Source of the DNA: Arenibacter algicola
Lineage (GTDB): Bacteria; Bacteroidota; Bacteroidia; Flavobacteriales; Flavobacteriaceae
Length of the DNA stretch: 64,000 bases
Direction: 5' to 3'
NCBI RefSeq assembly: GCF_000733925.1
Contig: NZ_JPOO01000003.1
Coordinates: forward strand, 1,736,001 to 1,800,000
Shown here piece after piece: positions 60,809-64,000 of the stretch; the first letter of the stretch is position 1, and every line of letters begins with the position of its first letter. Position numbers and translations under genes: made by a program. Under the pieces are notes generated by a model. The model was not told where the DNA came from. It was given only the letters and a program-made list of their open reading frames with translations, and ran no database searches.

Positions 60809-61002
60809 CACCAATTTTAAGAGTTTGAAACTACCTTGGAGAATTTTTTTCAATAAATTGACTCCTGCGGATTCAAAATCGATTTCTCAAACTTTAAAGC
60901 AAAAACAGTATACCTTCACAGCAGATTTAAGTTTCTACAGCAACTTGAGAAATAAAACTAAACCCTAATAGGTTGGAATGAAATCCATTACCCCCAAGCC
61001 TT

Positions 61003-62472
61003 CTATTTCGATTTCCCAAACTTAAACACCTCCGAAGGCGTCCTTGCCCTGTCCAAAATGTCTTCCATTTCAGCAACCACCTCTGGAAAATCGGCCGCCA
61101 AATTATTCTCCTCACCAGTATCCTTGGACAAATCATACAATTCTATCTTGGCATCCGGGTTCTTTAGAACATCATACTTTACCGCCTTCCAATCTCCCAT
61201 TCTAACAGCTTGTCTACCCCCTTTTTCATGAAACTCCCAATACAAATACTCGTGTTCTTTCTGTTCACTCGACTTACCCAGCAAAGTGGGCAGTAAGGAA
61301 ATTCCGTCCAAACCTGGAGTTTCCTTTATCCCCGCTATTTCTGCCAAAGTAGGAAAGACATCCCAAAATGCCGAAACATGGCCCGCAACACTTCCCGGCT
61401 TAATCTTGTTGGGCCATTTAACCATCATTGGGACACGGATCCCCCCTTCGTACAAATCTCTTTTATAGCCCTTTAAAAAACCATTGCTATCAAAATAATC
61501 GGGATCTGCCCCACCCTCTAAATGCGGGCCATTGTCTGAGGTAAAGATTATAATTGTATTATCCGCTATTCCCAAATCGTTGACCTTCCTAACAATTTCA
61601 CCCACCTGTTCATCCAGGATACTCACCATGGCCGCAAAGGCCGCATGGCTTTCTGTTTGGGAACCATACCCCCCTATTTTATACTTTGGGCCATCATCTA
61701 TTCCCTCATATACCTTTTCTGGTAAATATTTACCTCTAAATCTCTTCATCACCTCCTCCGGGGCCACCAACTCTGCATGTGGAATAATAGACGGCACATA
61801 GGCAAAAAATGGCCTGTCCTTATTCTCCTCAATAAACTGTAATGCTTTATCATGGATAAGATTAGGAGCATAAATACCTTTTTTCGTGCCAGCATTCTCC
61901 GGTAGCACTATGGAGTCTTGATTGGACCACAAATGATAGGGGTAATAATTATGCCCTATCGTCTGACAATTGTACCCAAAAAAGGTATCAAATCCCTGGT
62001 TATTGGGATCCCCTTCCGACCCTGGATATCCCAACCCCCATTTACCAAAAGCACCGGTACTATAACCAGCTTTCTTTAAAACTTCCGCAATGGTAAGGGT
62101 GCTATCGGGAATAGGAAATTGCCCTTCCGGTTTAATTCCATAATTCCCCCTAACTACCGTATGTCCGGTATGCATACCCGTCATAAGCGCCGATCTGGAG
62201 GGGGCACAAACAGTACTTCCGGAGTAATGCTGGGTAAAAAGCATACCCTCGGCCGCCAACTTGTCTATATTGGGTGTTTTAATCTTTTTTTGTCCATACA
62301 CCCCTAGATCCCCATACCCCAAATCATCGGCAAGGATATAAATAATATTTGGTGGGCCAATTGTTTTTGATACTTCCGCAGAACCTAAATTGGAGGGGCT
62401 CTTTTCCATTTTACATGAAGTGAACCCAAAGGCAGCAATTAACATTAACCCAGAAACAACTTTAAAATCCAT
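61003..62472 (-). CDS. Sulfatase (formylglycine-dependent) lipoprotein
   Basis: A 489-residue exported type I sulfatase. The lipoprotein signal ends FGFTSC (Cys20). Metal ligands Asp49 and Asp50 are in ILADDLGYGDLGVYG; the residue converted to formylglycine is Cys89 in VCAPSRSALMTGMHTG (C-x-P-S-R). The C-terminal metal site is FTSDNGPHLEGG. This is the aerobic Cys-type maturation, requiring a formylglycine-generating enzyme or anSME elsewhere. The substrate is a sulfate ester, likely of algal or animal glycans, but no glycoside hydrolase is nearby, so a specific target cannot be named. Confidence 0.92.
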   Translation of the reverse strand: MDFKVVSGLMLIAAFGFTSCKMEKSPSNLGSAEVSKTIGPPNIIYILADDLGYGDLGVYGQKKIKTPNIDKLAAEGMLFTQHYSGSTVCAPSRSALMTGMHTGHTVVRGNYGIKPEGQFPIPDSTLTIAEVLKKAGYSTGAFGKWGLGYPGSEGDPNNQGFDTFFGYNCQTIGHNYYPYHLWSNQDSIVLPENAGTKKGIYAPNLIHDKALQFIEENKDRPFFAYVPSIIPHAELVAPEEVMKRFRGKYLPEKVYEGIDDGPKYKIGGYGSQTESHAAFAAMVSILDEQVGEIVRKVNDLGIADNTIIIFTSDNGPHLEGGADPDYFDSNGFLKGYKRDLYEGGIRVPMMVKWPNKIKPGSVAGHVSAFWDVFPTLAEIAGIKETPGLDGISLLPTLLGKSSEQKEHEYLYWEFHEKGGRQAVRMGDWKAVKYDVLKNPDAKIELYDLSKDTGEENNLAADFPEVVAEMEDILDRARTPSEVFKFGKSK

Positions 62473-62490
62473 GACCTTTTCTATTTATTT

Positions 62491-62498
62491 CAAACATA
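62491..62498 (-). promoter_or_regulatory. -7 element of the sulfatase gene
   Basis: TATGTTTG on the minus strand is an exact TAnnTTTG, 18 bases before the sulfatase start. Confidence 0.45.
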
Positions 62499-62568
62499 CG
62501 CAGAATTATAAAAAGTAGCGTGTTGAAAATATCAAAACCTATTTATAAAATCTCCTATGGTATTATCA

Positions 62569-63246
62569 TTATAATGTAGCAGTCAGTTCTGCCTCGAACT
62601 GAACGATAAATTTAAGATCATGAAACCAATATACGGAGCTGATTATCTCTATAGTGATGGATGTATCGCTCAGTGACTCCCTACTGTACTGCCAAATTAT
62701 ATCCTTGGCATCAGGAAAAGCTTGGCCTTCCAATTGATCTGAAAACAATCTATTTAACAAAGTATTCTTAGGCATCCCTGCCACCAATAATCTAATTAGG
62801 GATGCTTCAAAATCGCACTTGAACACAGACATATTTTCCTTTTTGGCAGCTTCTATTTCAACCTTGAACCTTAGGGCTTCTGGCTGGGGAAATTTGCCAT
62901 TAAAGGCCTGAAACAACAGTTGACCAACATTAAAAAATTGTTCGTGCAATGATAAATCCGCATACTCCTCCCACATTTTTTCATGGAGCATTTCATGTGA
63001 TAAATTGGCAATCTGGCTTTTACTTAAAATATCCTTGAACAAATAGCCCAAAACAATTTCTGCTGCCTCAGGCGGCTCAAAATCTGTTAAGGACAACATG
63101 CACATTTCCTTCAAATCTGTAGACGGAATAGTGGCCGTATCCCCAAATTCCATAATATCCAACAGCTCCATATAATTGTTAGGGCTCCAAGCATTGGGCA
63201 ATTCCCGAATGGTTTCAAACTTTTTAAGTTCAATTTTGAATTTCAT
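62569..63246 (-). CDS. Uncharacterised 225-residue protein
   Basis: I do not recognise this protein. It is soluble, without signal peptide, membrane helix, or cysteine pattern. The sequence is mixed alpha/beta: an opening MKFKIELKKFETIRELPNAW with charged strands, a central helical part (SHEMLHEKMWEEYADLSLHE) and a C-terminal segment of strands (TSITIEIISSVYWFHDLKFI). The length and normal codon use argue for a real gene. It is monocistronic between the sulfatase and the phosphodiesterase-family gene. Confidence 0.6.
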   Translation of the reverse strand: MKFKIELKKFETIRELPNAWSPNNYMELLDIMEFGDTATIPSTDLKEMCMLSLTDFEPPEAAEIVLGYLFKDILSKSQIANLSHEMLHEKMWEEYADLSLHEQFFNVGQLLFQAFNGKFPQPEALRFKVEIEAAKKENMSVFKCDFEASLIRLLVAGMPKNTLLNRLFSDQLEGQAFPDAKDIIWQYSRESLSDTSITIEIISSVYWFHDLKFIVQFEAELTATL

Positions 63247-63417
63247 AATTTTGTCTTTTCTTGCCGTCTAGGCAACCTAAGTTAAGCAAACGAGGGATAT
63301 GTCAATACATTTTATTGATTCTAATTGACGTCTTCAAATTAATTCCAATTCCATATAACAATACGTAAAATTAAAAGTAAATTTATCCCTATCACAGGCC
63401 TTGGAAGAAACATATAA

Positions 63418-64000
63418 ATGGACTTTAACTTGAAACCATACATCCTCTTTTTAATCAGTTTTATCAATTATTCCATCGTCTTCGGACAGCTGCAAAATAC
63501 CAAAATAGTGTTTGTTATAGTTGATGGCATTTCTGCTGACGTATTGGAAAAAATAGAAACACCAACGCTCGATACCATTGCCAAGAAAGGTGGCTATACC
63601 CGTGCCTACGTTGGGGGTGAAAAAGATGGCTATTCAGAAACTCCGACTATTTCCGCCGTAGGTTATAACAGCCTGCTTACAGGCACTTGGGCCAATAAAC
63701 ACAATGTATGGGGCAACAGCATTAAAGATCCTAATTACAATTATTGGACTGTTTTCAGATATGCCAAAGAAAACAGGCCAGATTTGAAAACAGCTATTTT
63801 CTCAACCTGGCTGGACAATAGGACAAAATTAATCGGGGAAGGCCTTCCCCAAACCAACTACCTGAAATTAAATTATCATTTTGATGGGTTTGAATTGGAC
63901 ACGGTGAACTTTCCACATGACGAGGACCGACTTTACATTCATAAAATAGATGAAAAGGTAGTAGATGAAGCTGCCAGGTATATACAGGCTGAAAGTCCAG
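63418..64000 (+). CDS. Alkaline-phosphatase-superfamily / phosphodiesterase protein (3' part cut by window edge)
   Basis: The frame starts at ATG 63418 and is open to the right edge, giving 194 residues. A signal peptide (MDFNLKPYILFLISFINYSI) is followed by the type I phosphodiesterase/nucleotide pyrophosphatase start TKIVFVIVDGISADVLEKIE with the metal-binding Asp, then GYSETPTISAVGYNSLLTGT, the region of the Ser/Thr nucleophile, and WANKHNVWGN. Substrate unknown. It is the second exported phosphoester or sulfate-ester hydrolase gene within the last 3 kb. Confidence 0.85.
   Translation, partial: MDFNLKPYILFLISFINYSIVFGQLQNTKIVFVIVDGISADVLEKIETPTLDTIAKKGGYTRAYVGGEKDGYSETPTISAVGYNSLLTGTWANKHNVWGNSIKDPNYNYWTVFRYAKENRPDLKTAIFSTWLDNRTKLIGEGLPQTNYLKLNYHFDGFELDTVNFPHDEDRLYIHKIDEKVVDEAARYIQAESP

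Overview
The window is a 64 kb chromosomal segment of a Flavobacteriaceae-type Bacteroidota, probably marine. Several points support this: gliding/type IX secretion genes (gldJ, porV), a PafA-type alkaline phosphatase, a DUF5686/carboxypeptidase-regulatory-domain outer-membrane protein, short lipoproteins, AT-rich intergenic DNA, weak Shine-Dalgarno signals and many copies of the Bacteroidota -7 promoter element TAnnTTTG just upstream of genes. I cannot fix the genus from sequence alone. Gene density is high and content is mostly core metabolism. There is no rRNA, prophage, CRISPR array or intact insertion sequence.

Layout. 1-8 kb (minus strand): a truncated MgtC/SapB-DUF4010 membrane protein, a membrane pyrophosphatase (hppA), a soluble pyrophosphatase (ppa), a DUF5686 outer-membrane protein and the pyruvate dehydrogenase E1 beta gene. 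8-13 kb (plus): etfB-etfA behind a perfect 26-bp palindrome, a bifunctional nuclease, a concentrative nucleoside transporter and thyA. 13-19 kb: a CBM48 mini-protein, a class V aminotransferase-like protein, a 2TM protein translationally coupled to folA, the wall genes murI and mpl, a cupin and an SDR. 19.6-25.8 kb: a 2,026-residue alpha-2-macroglobulin-like protein. 26-31 kb: DoxX, a DUF4136 lipoprotein, obgE, a fused hpt-adk gene and, divergently, purK-purE.

31-34 kb is the only untidy stretch: degenerate GGCAGT-type repeats on both sides of an M3 peptidase gene, a heptanucleotide tandem array, a possible transposase relic and a membrane-protein gene broken by one TGA codon. 34-44 kb: a PH-domain protein, a rhodanese lipoprotein, an ECF sigma factor with a tiny zinc-finger anti-sigma candidate, a UbiA-like membrane protein, gcvP, a KAS III / methyltransferase / glycosyltransferase run and pafA. 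44-52.5 kb: mlaE-mlaF, DUF389, manC, SprT-like, AI-2E family, HAD, SDR and M28 peptidase genes. 52.6-60.7 kb (porV-cdd-pdhA-pdhC on minus, gldJ-murF on plus) resembles the flavobacterial gldJ neighbourhood, but the sortase gene porU, expected between gldJ and porV, is absent. 60.7-64 kb: tRNA-Val, a sulfatase, an unrecognised protein and the start of a phosphodiesterase-family gene.

Functional links: pyruvate dehydrogenase E1 beta lies about 45 kb from E1 alpha/E2, and no E3 is present; thyA and folA belong to the same folate cycle; hpt-adk and purK-purE put purine salvage/interconversion and de novo synthesis on opposite sides of one short promoter region; murI, mpl and murF serve peptidoglycan; hppA and ppa both remove pyrophosphate. 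No clearly new multi-gene system is present. The best leads are the etfBA palindrome, the hpt-adk fusion, the missing porU, the macroglobulin with a TonB-box-like linker and predicted leaderless transcripts.
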